Of a stretch of 41,364 bases of DNA, positions 26,049 through 34,310 are shown piece after piece. Origin of the DNA: JBJXFK01 sp046155505 (lineage in GTDB: Bacteria; Planctomycetota; Phycisphaerae; UBA1845; Fen-1342); the NCBI GenBank assembly GCA_046155505.1, contig JBJXFK010000106.1:1-41364 (forward strand), given 5' to 3'. A program made the position numbers and the translations under genes. How positions within the stretch are numbered: the first letter of the stretch is position 1; the number at the start of each line of letters is the position of its first letter. Under the pieces are notes generated by a model. That model made no database searches. It was not told the origin of the DNA and worked only from the letters and a program-made list of their open reading frames with translations.

Positions 26049-27893
26049 ATGACAATTTTCCGCGATCTCGGCTCCTGGTTCTGGCACTTGCTGCCGGCTA
26101 ACCCCATTCTCGTCCGCGTCGTCACCAGCGGCGGCAAGCGGGCGCGGCATCATTGGGCGCGCGTAACGTATCTGGTCGTGCTCTTCGTCGTGCTGCTCGT
26201 CATGGGAAACAGCCTCTTCGGCGCGCAGCGCAACTCGCTCGCCGACCTGGCCAAGCAGTCGACCAACACGTTCATGTACGTCAGCGTTGTGCAGCTTTTC
26301 CTGATGTGCTTCATCGCGCCGATCTTCACAGCTGGCGCGATCACGCAGGAAAAAGATTCCAACACGTTCAACATCCTGCTGACGACGCCGCTGTCGAGCG
26401 CGCAGATCATCATCGGCTCGCTTTTCAGCCGGCTGTATTTCGTCTGGGTGCTGCTGCTCGCCGGGCTGCCGATTTTTTGCATCACCATGATCTTCGGCGG
26501 CGTTACCCGGGCCGAAGTTTTCAACAGCTTCGGACTTGCCGCATGTACGGCGCTGCTCACCGGCTCGCTCGCCATCCTGATCAGCGTCGCCAAAGTCGGC
26601 ACACGCCGCACGATTTTCTCGTTCTTCATGGGCATCGCGATTTACCTGCTGGCGTTGCAGGCGATCGGCATGTCGCCCTACGGCCAATTGATAGAGGCCA
26701 CGCCGCCGCCGGGCAGCAACATGCAAATGAGCTGGCTCGCACCGGTGCATCCGTTTCTCGCGCTGCTCGTCGTGACCGGCCAGACGCCGCCGCCCGCGCT
26801 CGATCGCGTCGCGCATTACGGGTGGCCCTATTCTTGGATGCTCGCCGCACCTCACAAAGCGTACATGGTGCTGACGACGCTCACATCGATGCTGCTGATC
26901 GCGTTCAGTCTCGCATTTGTGCGAAAAGGGATGCGTGAGGGCGAGGTGACCTGGGCCAACAAAATCAGCGCGTTTTTCACCCGTGGCGAGGCTGCCACCG
27001 AGCGCCGCCGCAAGCCGCGAAACGTCTGGAACAACCCGATCGCCTGGCGCGAAGCCGCGACGCGGGCGTCGGCGGGAGGGCGATCGGCGCTGCGATGGTG
27101 CTTCATCGCCGCGGGCATTCTCGGCGGGCTGGCCCTGCTCATCGCGCACGAGCGCGGCTCGTGGGGTATGAACCCGAGCAATCCGATCTCGACTCGCTAT
27201 TGGCTGGTCGCCGTCGTGTGGATCGAGTTGCTCGTGATCCTGCTTGTCGTGACGAACACGGCGGCGAGCACGCTGACACGCGAACGCGAAAGCGAAACGA
27301 TGGAGCTGCTGCTTACCACCGAGTTGACCAGCCGCTACATCATCGCCGGCATGTTGCGCGGCTTGGTGAGTTTTGTGATCCCGCTCATCACCGTTCCGAC
27401 GGCGACACTGCTGTTCTTCGGGCTGGCCGATCTGTTTCGAACGAGCACACCCGCCGTCACAACGCTCGAAGCCGCCCTGCTCGCACCGGCCTTGCTGATC
27501 GCGTTCGCAGCCGCGGCGGCGATGACCGGCCTCTACTTCTCGCTGCAATACAAGAAAACCGTGCAAGCGGTCATGGTCAGTACCGGCGCGGTCATGCTGA
27601 TCGCGGGCATCGCGTATGGCTGCGGCATGGCCCTGGCCGACGCGGGGCATCAGGTAGCGGGATTTTTGCGGCCCGCCTCGCCACTTCATGCGCTTCAGGT
27701 GTTGATCGACCCGCTGTCGGCGTTCAGCGAACTGAATCGCGCGAAGGCCACGCCGGACGAGATTCTTGCCGTGCGCGTTACGCGTGGCATCACGAGCGTG
27801 ATCGCGATCGGCGTTTATGCCGGTCTGACGTACATGCTGTACACAAGCATGGTCCGCAATTTCGACATGACCGTGCGACGGCAGTCGGCATGA
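26049..27893 (+). CDS. ABC transporter permease
   Basis: A 614-residue ABC-2-type permease made of two similar halves. Each half has about six membrane helices and the conserved cytoplasmic motif after the second helix: AITQEKDSNTFNILLTTPLSSAQII in the first half and TLTRERESETMELLLTTELTSRYII in the second. These E-x-x-x-x-T-x-x-x-LL-T-T-x-L segments contact the ATPase. Placement and type pair it with the ATPase gene at 24394 and the large membrane protein at 22013. The ATG at 26049 begins the protein with no clear ribosome binding site, which may reflect the insertion of the toxin pair just upstream. Confidence 0.9.
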   Translation: MTIFRDLGSWFWHLLPANPILVRVVTSGGKRARHHWARVTYLVVLFVVLLVMGNSLFGAQRNSLADLAKQSTNTFMYVSVVQLFLMCFIAPIFTAGAITQEKDSNTFNILLTTPLSSAQIIIGSLFSRLYFVWVLLLAGLPIFCITMIFGGVTRAEVFNSFGLAACTALLTGSLAILISVAKVGTRRTIFSFFMGIAIYLLALQAIGMSPYGQLIEATPPPGSNMQMSWLAPVHPFLALLVVTGQTPPPALDRVAHYGWPYSWMLAAPHKAYMVLTTLTSMLLIAFSLAFVRKGMREGEVTWANKISAFFTRGEAATERRRKPRNVWNNPIAWREAATRASAGGRSALRWCFIAAGILGGLALLIAHERGSWGMNPSNPISTRYWLVAVVWIELLVILLVVTNTAASTLTRERESETMELLLTTELTSRYIIAGMLRGLVSFVIPLITVPTATLLFFGLADLFRTSTPAVTTLEAALLAPALLIAFAAAAAMTGLYFSLQYKKTVQAVMVSTGAVMLIAGIAYGCGMALADAGHQVAGFLRPASPLHALQVLIDPLSAFSELNRAKATPDEILAVRVTRGITSVIAIGVYAGLTYMLYTSMVRNFDMTVRRQSA

Positions 27894-27894
27894 T

Positions 27895-27929
27895 GAGTAT
27901 CGAGTATCGAATAGCGAGTAGCGAGTTGA
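27895..27929. repeat. 7-nt word repeat, five units
   Basis: Units GAGTATC, GAGTATC, GAATAGC, GAGTAGC, GAGTTGA in tandem, starting one base after the permease stop codon. Confidence 0.75.
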
Positions 27930-27967
27930 AAACGGGTAGCCCGCTTCTCGCACCGAAGATCTAGCTC

Positions 27968-29095
27968 ATGCGCGTACTCATCGCTCCCGACAAGTTCAAG
28001 CATGCACTCACGGCGCGCGAGGCCGCCGACGCGATGCGGCTCGGCGTGCTCGATGCTGCCCCCGATGCGCTCATTGAGCTTTGTCCGATGGCTGACGGCG
28101 GCGAGGGAAGCGGCGAACTGCTGGCCGCGGCGACTAGCGCGACGCGGCGAACGCAGCGTGTGCTCGATCCGCTCGCACGCCCGATCGACGCACGTTGGTG
28201 GCTCGGCGACGATGCGTGCACCGCGATTGTCGAAATGGCCGAGGCCAGCGGCCTTCAGTTGCTTCAACAAAGCGAACGCGATCCGCTGCGCGCGACGAGC
28301 TACGGCACCGGTCAGTTGCTCGCCGCCGCGTTCGATGCCGGAGCGCGTGAGGTTCTCCTGTGCGTCGGCGGCTCAGCGACCGTCGATGGCGGCGTGGGCG
28401 CGATTCAGGCGCTCGGCGGCATCGTCTGCGACGAACGCGGCAATGCTCTATCTCGTCCGCTGGGCGGTGGCGACCTGTGCGACATCTCACGCGTCGATCT
28501 CTCGAATATCCGTCGCGCGGCGATTCTCGTTCTGAGCGATGTCGACAATCCCTGTTGCGGCCTGAGCGGTGCCGCAGCGGTGTACGGGCCGCAAAAGGGC
28601 GCATCGCACAGCGACGTGCGCACGCTCGATGACTCTCTACGAAACTGGTTGCGCGTGCTCTGCACCGCCACCGGGCGCGATGTCGCCGACATGCCGGGCG
28701 GCGGTGCGGCGGGCGGGATTGTCGCGGGGCTGGCTGCCGCGCTTGAGGCGCGGCGCGTATCGGGTTTCGATGAAATCGCGCGACGTGTCGGGCTCGCCGA
28801 TCGAATCGCCGCGAGCGACATCGTTTTGACCGGCGAGGGGCGGCTCGATGCGCAATCGACTCGCGGCAAGGTCGTCGGCGGCGTCGCGCGGCTCGCGCAT
28901 CAAGCCGGCAAGCCGGTGTTCGCGATCGTCGGACAACTCGACGGCTCGCGCGATGAACTTGTACGGGCCATGGGTCTGACAAGCATCGAAATTGCCACAC
29001 CGCCCGATTGCCCGTGGGACGACGCCCGACGACACGCGGTCGAATACGTGCGTCGCGCGGCTGCCCGACAAATCGCGCTCTTCGATCGTCGATAA
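27968..29095 (+). CDS. Glycerate kinase (GarK/GlxK type)
   Basis: A 375-residue glycerate kinase that phosphorylates D-glycerate, linking glyoxylate or serine metabolism to glycolysis. The N-terminal IAPDKFKHALTAREAADAM and CPMADGGEGSGELL are family hallmarks, as are SYGTGQLLAAAFDAGAREVLLCVGGSATVDGGVGAIQALG (within 113-150), DVDNPCCGLSGAAAVYGPQKGA, PGGGAAGGIVAGL and LTGEGRLDAQSTRGKVVGGVAR. The length is standard. The ATG at 27968 opens directly into the conserved MRVLIAPDKFK. It is separated from the permease by a word repeat; no operon partner is evident. Confidence 0.95.
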   Translation: MRVLIAPDKFKHALTAREAADAMRLGVLDAAPDALIELCPMADGGEGSGELLAAATSATRRTQRVLDPLARPIDARWWLGDDACTAIVEMAEASGLQLLQQSERDPLRATSYGTGQLLAAAFDAGAREVLLCVGGSATVDGGVGAIQALGGIVCDERGNALSRPLGGGDLCDISRVDLSNIRRAAILVLSDVDNPCCGLSGAAAVYGPQKGASHSDVRTLDDSLRNWLRVLCTATGRDVADMPGGGAAGGIVAGLAAALEARRVSGFDEIARRVGLADRIAASDIVLTGEGRLDAQSTRGKVVGGVARLAHQAGKPVFAIVGQLDGSRDELVRAMGLTSIEIATPPDCPWDDARRHAVEYVRRAAARQIALFDRR

Positions 29096-29104
29096 ACTGA
29101 CTGT

Positions 29105-30685
29105 ATGGGAAGACGCGAATGCACCAGCTTCGCCGCTGGGCCGCACGGACGACACGTACGCGCCGGGACTACGCCGACGCGCGCCGCATGGGGACCATCG
29201 GCCGCCGGACGGCGCGAATTGCGAACGCACCGGCCGGAGGCCGATGCTCCCCTCGCGCGGGCGGTTCGACGGAAGGAAAGACCGGTCGGAGACCGGTCCC
29301 CCAGCGCGGGCGTTTCGATTCACCGACGAAGCCGTGCGCTGACTCCGTATCTGGCGCGCTCGCTGGCCGCGCTGATCGCCGTTTGTCTCGTCTTCATGCC
29401 GCGCGCGAACGCGCAGCTCTCGCCGCTCGAACCCACCTGGTTCGCCGATTTTCCGCGTGGCGTTGAATGGGCCGAGGTCGCGGGCGAGCCGGCGACGACG
29501 CTGGTCATTTGCGATCGATCAAATGGAATTCACCTATTCAACCTGCGCACCGGGGCGCGGCTCGTCGACGCGCCCATTTCGATGGGTAGCGGTGCCCGCT
29601 TCGGCGGTTTCTCGGCACAAACCGTGTATCTCCTTGATCGTTACGTTGTCGCCGCGATCGACATTCCCGCGACGCTCGACGGAACGCAGACAACGAAAGA
29701 ACGCTGGCGAATCGGAGATTGGAGCGATGCGGCTCGCAAGGAGACCGGCGATCCTGAGTTTCTGCCGCGTGTGGTCGCCGTCGCCGTCGCAGATGGCGGC
29801 GTGCTTGCGGCGCGCAGCGACGGCCTGGTCGCGTTCGTCCAGCAGTCCGACGGCAAGGTGCGCTGGCGGAGCGAACTGCCCGCATCGAGCGACATCATCG
29901 CCCGCGCGTCCGGCGATCAGATCAGCATGCTCCTTCGTGCGAAGGGGCAACCGGTCGCCGCTTTTGTGCCGTACAGGCACGCGCTGCCGACGCCGACGAT
30001 CCGCCCGCTCGACAAGAGTTGGCCCACGTGGAGTGCCGCCACGCCGACCGGGCTGATTGCGGCGTGGCCCGGCGTAATCGTTCGTCAGCCGCCCGCGGGC
30101 GATCACGTCGTACTCGCATCGCGTCTCGGCGGCGTGCGTGCGGCGGCGATCGATGTGCAGACACATGAACCGCCGGGCGATGCGCCGCAGGCCGGCGCGC
30201 TCCTGAAGTCGACTCGCGTTTTTTTTGCGGATCCCGGTGGCGGCATCCGCGCCATCGACGCCGACAACGGCAAGCCGCTCTGGGCCACGCCGAAAAGCGA
30301 TGATCGTAAGTGGTCCCGTCTGTCAACGGTCGGTGGAGTGGTCCTGGTCGCCGATGATCGCGGACGATTTGCCGGATTTGACGTGCGCGACGGCGGCGAG
30401 ATCGCGCGCTGGAGCCAATCCGAGCCGGCGCGTTTTTTCGACTTCGAAATTGACGGGCGATACGTCTGGGCGGTGCGCCTCGCGCGAGACAGGAATCGCC
30501 CGGCGCTGGAGCTCGACCGTACGACGCGCTTCGCCCCCGGGGGCTGGGACGAAAAGCAGGCCCGCGAAAGCGAGGTTCGTTACGCGCTCGCAGCCGAGTC
30601 GCTACCGCGCCAAACGCTCTGGCCGCGCGGCCGATTGGTGCTCGTTGAGGGCAATCGCGTGCGGACGTTTGTTCGTCCTGAGTAG
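29105..30685 (+). CDS. Secreted beta-propeller-like protein, start uncertain
   Basis: A frame of 526 codons whose reliable part starts with a signal-peptide-like segment (LARSLAALIAVCLVFMPRANAQ, about 29350-29415). It continues as a propeller-like protein with units such as GGIRAIDADNGKPLWATP, VAFVQQSDGKVRWRSELP and RFAGFDVRDGGEIARWSQ. No ATG/GTG/TTG start is found near the signal peptide; the only conventional in-frame start seen is at 29105, which would add about 80 Arg-rich residues encoded partly by a 40-nt direct repeat. A CTG at 29339 would suit the signal peptide. The original start may have been displaced by repeat insertion. The role is unknown; it probably acts outside the cytoplasm. 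Confidence 0.6.
   Translation: MGRRECTSFAAGPHGRHVRAGTTPTRAAWGPSAAGRRELRTHRPEADAPLARAVRRKERPVGDRSPSAGVSIHRRSRALTPYLARSLAALIAVCLVFMPRANAQLSPLEPTWFADFPRGVEWAEVAGEPATTLVICDRSNGIHLFNLRTGARLVDAPISMGSGARFGGFSAQTVYLLDRYVVAAIDIPATLDGTQTTKERWRIGDWSDAARKETGDPEFLPRVVAVAVADGGVLAARSDGLVAFVQQSDGKVRWRSELPASSDIIARASGDQISMLLRAKGQPVAAFVPYRHALPTPTIRPLDKSWPTWSAATPTGLIAAWPGVIVRQPPAGDHVVLASRLGGVRAAAIDVQTHEPPGDAPQAGALLKSTRVFFADPGGGIRAIDADNGKPLWATPKSDDRKWSRLSTVGGVVLVADDRGRFAGFDVRDGGEIARWSQSEPARFFDFEIDGRYVWAVRLARDRNRPALELDRTTRFAPGGWDEKQARESEVRYALAAESLPRQTLWPRGRLVLVEGNRVRTFVRPE
29229..29319. repeat. Imperfect direct repeat of about 40 nt, two copies
   Basis: Copy 1 is 29229-29270 and copy 2 is 29281-29319. Both run: ACCGG(C/T)CGGAG, a second GGCCG or ACCGGT, C-rich run, GCGCGGGCG, TTCGA. 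Each begins with a palindromic unit (CGGCC-GGA-GGCCG; ACCGGT-CGGAG-ACCGGT). They lie at the uncertain 5' end of the propeller gene. Confidence 0.65.
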
Positions 30686-30709
30686 TGGAACAAGGGAACA
30701 AAGTAACCA

Positions 30710-30817
30710 GGGAACAAGGGAACAAGGAAACCAGGGAACAAGGGAATATCCAGCGCCGTCGCGAAGTCGGTGCGGCGTTGGCCCCTTGTTCCCTGGTTTC
30801 CTTGTTCCCTTGTTCCC
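30710..30817. repeat. Perfect 35-bp inverted repeat built of 8-nt words
   Basis: Arms 30710-30744 and 30783-30817 are exact reverse complements over 35 bases, with a 38-base spacer. Each arm is made of GGGAACAA-type 8-nt units. A further imperfect direct copy precedes the left arm (about 30687-30709). The element fills the gap between the propeller and PhzF genes, starting right after the propeller stop codon. Confidence 0.9.
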
Positions 30818-30890
30818 CGCGCCTTGCGTCTCCCAACGAACCGGTGAGAATCTCCCGTCGCATCCGCAGTAGTCCCGTCGGAGTCGCGTG

Positions 30891-31808
30891 ATGGGTCGCT
30901 TCGTTCCGTTTCGCCTTGTTGACGCATTCGCCGAGATTGCCTTCACGGGCAATCCCGCGGGCGTTGTCCTGTCGGCTGACGGACTCACTGATGCCCAGTG
31001 CCAGGCTCTCGCCCGGGAAGTCAACGCCAGCGAGACCGCGTTCATCTTCGGCAACAACCTGCACGGCCCGCCGCGAATTCGCTGGTGGACGCCGATCGTC
31101 GAAGTCGGCTTCTGCGGTCACGCAACAATCGGTGCCGCCGCCGCCCTGCTCGAAGTTTTCGGCACCGGCATTCTGCGTGACGGCGCGATCCTGTTCGATT
31201 CCAAGGCCGGCGTGCTGCGCGTGCGACCCGAGCCGATTCCCGCGCGGCCCGACGCGTTCACGTGGTGGCTTTCGATGCCGGACGCCGGTCTGACGCCCGA
31301 AAAATCCAATCCGATGCGCACATGTGAGCTGCTTGGTATGACGATGGACGACGTCGAGCCGGCGGCTCCGTTCATGCGCACGCGCGACGATGACGTGATC
31401 ATTCTGGTCAAATCGTGGCAAACGCTGTTCAGCTTGCAGCCGAACATGTTCGAACTCGCCAAGTGGCAGGAAAAGCAGAAAATTCGCGGCTACTGCGTCT
31501 CGACCCGCGAGACGCTGAGTGAATCGGTGCATGTCGCGTCGCGATTCTTCGCGCCGGCGGCAGGCGTGCCCGAAGATCCGGTCACCGGCAGCGTGCATGG
31601 CCCGCTCGCGGTGCTGCTAACCGTGAATGACCTCGTGCCCAGCGTCGGCGGCAAGGCGGCGCTGACGTGCGTGCAGGGCGAGCCGGGCGGGCGCACGGGG
31701 ATCATCCGTGCGCTGGTCGAAACGGTCGAGCGCAGCTATCGCGTGACGATCGGCGGCACGTGTCACGTCACGGTTCGCGGCGAAATTCGTGTGCCGAGCG
31801 AGCGATAG
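30891..31808 (+). CDS. PhzF-family isomerase/epimerase
   Basis: A 305-residue PhzF-family protein with the double hotdog-like fold of diaminopimelate epimerase relatives. The N-terminal LVDAFAEIAFTGNPAGVVL is diagnostic. The catalytic acid is probably Glu48 in NASETAFIF. GFCGHATIGAAAALLE in the first half and PEDPVTGSVHGPLAVLL in the second are the family's substrate-binding motifs. Members outside phenazine clusters have unknown substrates, and there is no phenazine gene here. The ATG at 30891 is favoured over the GTG at 30888 because GGAG at 30880-30883 is better spaced for it. Confidence 0.9.
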   Translation: MGRFVPFRLVDAFAEIAFTGNPAGVVLSADGLTDAQCQALAREVNASETAFIFGNNLHGPPRIRWWTPIVEVGFCGHATIGAAAALLEVFGTGILRDGAILFDSKAGVLRVRPEPIPARPDAFTWWLSMPDAGLTPEKSNPMRTCELLGMTMDDVEPAAPFMRTRDDDVIILVKSWQTLFSLQPNMFELAKWQEKQKIRGYCVSTRETLSESVHVASRFFAPAAGVPEDPVTGSVHGPLAVLLTVNDLVPSVGGKAALTCVQGEPGGRTGIIRALVETVERSYRVTIGGTCHVTVRGEIRVPSER

Positions 31809-31825
31809 GGCTGAGCGCGTGGGGT

Positions 31826-31969
31826 AGCGCGTAGGGTGGGCATCGCCCACCATTTGCCCGAGTGGTCGAGTTGCACGTTCGACGGTGCGCTAGGGGTGGG
31901 CATTGCCGGCGACTTCCAGAATTTTTGAGCGCCGTGAAAAATTGGTGGGCGATGCCCACCCTACGCGCT
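31826..31969. repeat. Perfect 27-bp inverted repeat (MITE/REP-like)
   Basis: Arms 31826-31852 and 31943-31969 are exact reverse complements over 27 bases, with a 90-base spacer. Each arm contains an internal palindrome GGTGGGC-ATC-GCCCACC. A related half (GGGGTGGGCATTGCC) lies in the spacer near 31893. It fills most of the gap between the PhzF gene and the TIGR03790-type gene and has no coding content. Confidence 0.85.
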
Positions 31970-32016
31970 GTACAGTGAATGGAGACAGGCAACTCAGAAT
32001 AGACGGGGGGCTGCAC

Positions 32017-34179
32017 ATGATTCGACCAAGCCACGCGACGTTTCGGGCCAGCCGCGCGCTTTCCGCAATAACTCTGCTCGGCGGCGAAGTGTGCCCGATG
32101 CTCTTCGCCGGCGGCTCGCCCGAGAACGCGATCCTGCTCGTCGATCCCGCGCGGCCCGATTCGCTTCAGGTCGCGAACCACTACATCGCCACGCGCGGTA
32201 TTCCAGCGTCGAACGTGATCTACACCGACGCGACCGCCGCCAACTACACGGCGTTCATCGGCAAGAACGTCCCCGCCTTGCTCGATACGCTCGACGCTCG
32301 GCGGATCGACGACCACGCCGACTATGTCATCGCTGTTGCCCCGTCGAATTTCTTCGTCGCCGCCCCTGGCCTCGTGCTTGACGGCTGTTTTCCGGTCAAT
32401 CGCTTCTCGATCAGCGGCGCGTATACGATGGCGTTCCAATCGGCGACGGTCGCCGCCGGTGGGCTGAGTTCGCAGCGGTTGAATCAGTACCACATCGGCA
32501 GCGCGACCTCGCGCGCGTTCGACAGTTCCGACGAGTGGTCCGGCGGCTCGCCATTGGCGAGCGGTCGGCGCTACTACATCGGTGCGATGCTGGGCTGGAC
32601 GGGCACGCGCGGCAACAGCGTCGATGAGATCATCACGATGATCGACCGCAGCGTTGCCGTTGACGGCACGCGCCCGGTCGGCACGTTCTATTTTCAGGAA
32701 ACCACCGACAACGCCCGCAGCGGCCCGCGCGACGGCACCTATCCCGGCGTCGTCAACGGCCTGATCACTTCCGGTGCGCTCGCCGAGCACCAGATGGCAA
32801 TCCTGCCCATCGGTCGGCACGATTGCCAGGGCATCATGACTGGCTGGGCGTTTCCGGGCATCGCTACCGCCGATTTCACCATCTTGCCCGGCGCGTTTTG
32901 CGATCACCTGACCAGCTACGCCGCGACGTTCGACGAAGGTTCGCAGGAGAAGCTCAGCGCGTGGATCGCGCGCGGCGCGAGTGCTTCGTGGGGACAGGTC
33001 GAGGAGCCGTGCAACTACGCCGGCAAGTTCCCGCACGCGCGTGTGCATCGCCACATTTTCGCCGGTCTGTCGCTCGGCGAGGCTTGTTTCCGCAGTGTTT
33101 CGTTTGAGCCCTTTCAGGGATTGCTCTACGGCGATCCGCTTACACGACCCTATTCGTACCTGCCGACGGTAAGCGTGCCCGACGCGCCGATGGGCACCGT
33201 GAGCGGCATGATCACGATCACGCCGAGCGCATCGACCGCCGCCCCGGGCGCGAGCATCGCTGGTGTCGACGTGTTGGTCGATGGCGTGGTGGTGGCGTCC
33301 GCGGCCGCGGGCGCACCGATCAGCTTCTCGACCGCGCAACTCGGCGACGGCTGGCACGATCTGCGCGTGCTGGCCTATGACAACACGCTGATCAAGTCTG
33401 TCGGACGCTGGATCGCCTCACTCGATGTGAATAACAACGGCCGTTCGGCGACGTGCGGCGTCAACGTCGCGAGCGGCGATCTCGATACCGAGTTTGTGTT
33501 TGACGTCGCCGCGATCGGCACCGGCTTCAGCGAATTGCGGCTCGTGCAAAATGGCCGGGTTCTGGCGGCGACGAGCGGTTCTTCCGCGACGTTCTCAGTT
33601 TTTGGCCATACGCTCGGTGCCGGTGTTGTGACGGTGCAGGCCGAGGGACTTCTTGCCGCGGATCGTCGCGTGCGTAGCGCCCCGCTGACGCTGGGTATCG
33701 CCGCGACAGGCACGACGCCGACCGCCGCCGACCCGACGGCGTGGAGCTACACGAAGTATTCCCGCCCCGGCGACACGTTCGTCGTCGAACTGCCCGCGAC
33801 GTATGCCGACAGCCACGCGGGGCTTACCTATGTCGTGCTGACGCCGCCGGTGCAATCGACTGTTATCGCTGGCCAGGCCGGCCCGTCGCGCGTGCTGACC
33901 GCCGCGGCGAATGCTACGGGCAGCGACACGATGACGTTCCGCGTCGATAGCCCAACCGGCTCGTCGGCGGTCGCGACGGTGACGATTCGTTACGCGAGTT
34001 GCTCCGGCGACCTCAATACCGATGGCGTGATCAATCTGACTGATCTCTCAACGCTGCTTTCTAGCTTCGGCGTGACGAGCGGCGCGGCCTATGAGGATGG
34101 CGACCTGAATGGCGACGGGGCGGTGAACTTGACGGACCTCAGTACGCTGCTCGCGGCGTTTGGGACGGCGTGTGATTAG
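32017..34179 (+). CDS. Secreted TIGR03790-type protein with dockerin-like repeats
   Basis: A 720-residue exported protein. The N-terminal half (ENAILLVDPARPDSLQVANHYIATRGIPASNVIY ... GTFYFQETTDNARSGPRDGTYP ... WIARGASASWGQVEEPCNYAGKFPHARVH, in pieces across about 25-370) matches the TIGR03790 family found in planctomycetes and some other bacteria. Beta-sandwich-like modules follow, then two dockerin-like calcium repeats at the C-terminus (GDLNTDGVINLTDLSTLLSS and GDLNGDGAVNLTDLSTLLAA). The family function is unknown; the Cys and Glu in ASWGQVEEPCNY recall caspase-like peptidases, but that is speculation. The ATG at 32017 has a G-rich ribosome binding site and begins a weak signal peptide. Confidence 0.8.
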   Translation: MIRPSHATFRASRALSAITLLGGEVCPMLFAGGSPENAILLVDPARPDSLQVANHYIATRGIPASNVIYTDATAANYTAFIGKNVPALLDTLDARRIDDHADYVIAVAPSNFFVAAPGLVLDGCFPVNRFSISGAYTMAFQSATVAAGGLSSQRLNQYHIGSATSRAFDSSDEWSGGSPLASGRRYYIGAMLGWTGTRGNSVDEIITMIDRSVAVDGTRPVGTFYFQETTDNARSGPRDGTYPGVVNGLITSGALAEHQMAILPIGRHDCQGIMTGWAFPGIATADFTILPGAFCDHLTSYAATFDEGSQEKLSAWIARGASASWGQVEEPCNYAGKFPHARVHRHIFAGLSLGEACFRSVSFEPFQGLLYGDPLTRPYSYLPTVSVPDAPMGTVSGMITITPSASTAAPGASIAGVDVLVDGVVVASAAAGAPISFSTAQLGDGWHDLRVLAYDNTLIKSVGRWIASLDVNNNGRSATCGVNVASGDLDTEFVFDVAAIGTGFSELRLVQNGRVLAATSGSSATFSVFGHTLGAGVVTVQAEGLLAADRRVRSAPLTLGIAATGTTPTAADPTAWSYTKYSRPGDTFVVELPATYADSHAGLTYVVLTPPVQSTVIAGQAGPSRVLTAAANATGSDTMTFRVDSPTGSSAVATVTIRYASCSGDLNTDGVINLTDLSTLLSSFGVTSGAAYEDGDLNGDGAVNLTDLSTLLAAFGTACD

Positions 34180-34199
34180 TTACCGCAGTGTATCCGCAT

Positions 34200-34244
34200 T
34201 ACAATCAAGCGGGCCTAGAGGCGATCCGGTGCGGCGGGCCTGAG
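34200..34244 (+). promoter_or_regulatory. Truncated copy of the TPP-riboswitch leader (copy A)
   Basis: TACAAT (34200-34205) is followed, 11 bases later, by AGAGGCGATCC and then TGCGGCGGGCCTGAG up to 34244. The stretch CCTAG...CCTGAG differs from the fuller TPP-riboswitch leader at 37761-37791 at only about 3 of 31 positions, and the -10-like hexamer has the same spacing. The rest of the aptamer (ACCCTTCGAACCTGATC, GCGTAGGGA) is absent, so this is a 5' fragment. It stands just upstream of the nuclease-MNT gene and may act as its promoter. Confidence 0.7.
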
Positions 34245-34310
34245 CGGTCGAAACGAGCCGCCATGCCGCACGCACCCGACAAACGGTCCCAGATTTCAAG
34301 GCCAAGAACG

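Noticed and set aside
26007..27953. Long open frame (648 codons) on the minus strand opposite the ABC permease
   Set aside because: Low-complexity Arg/Asp/Gln composition with no motif, and fully antisense to a well-supported permease.
30687..30817. Possible CRISPR array
   Set aside because: Units are 8 nt, adjacent and inverted; there are no spacers of constant length and no cas genes.
31768..33357. Long minus-strand frame opposite the TIGR03790-type gene
   Set aside because: Same reasons; it also runs through the inverted repeat at 31943-31969.
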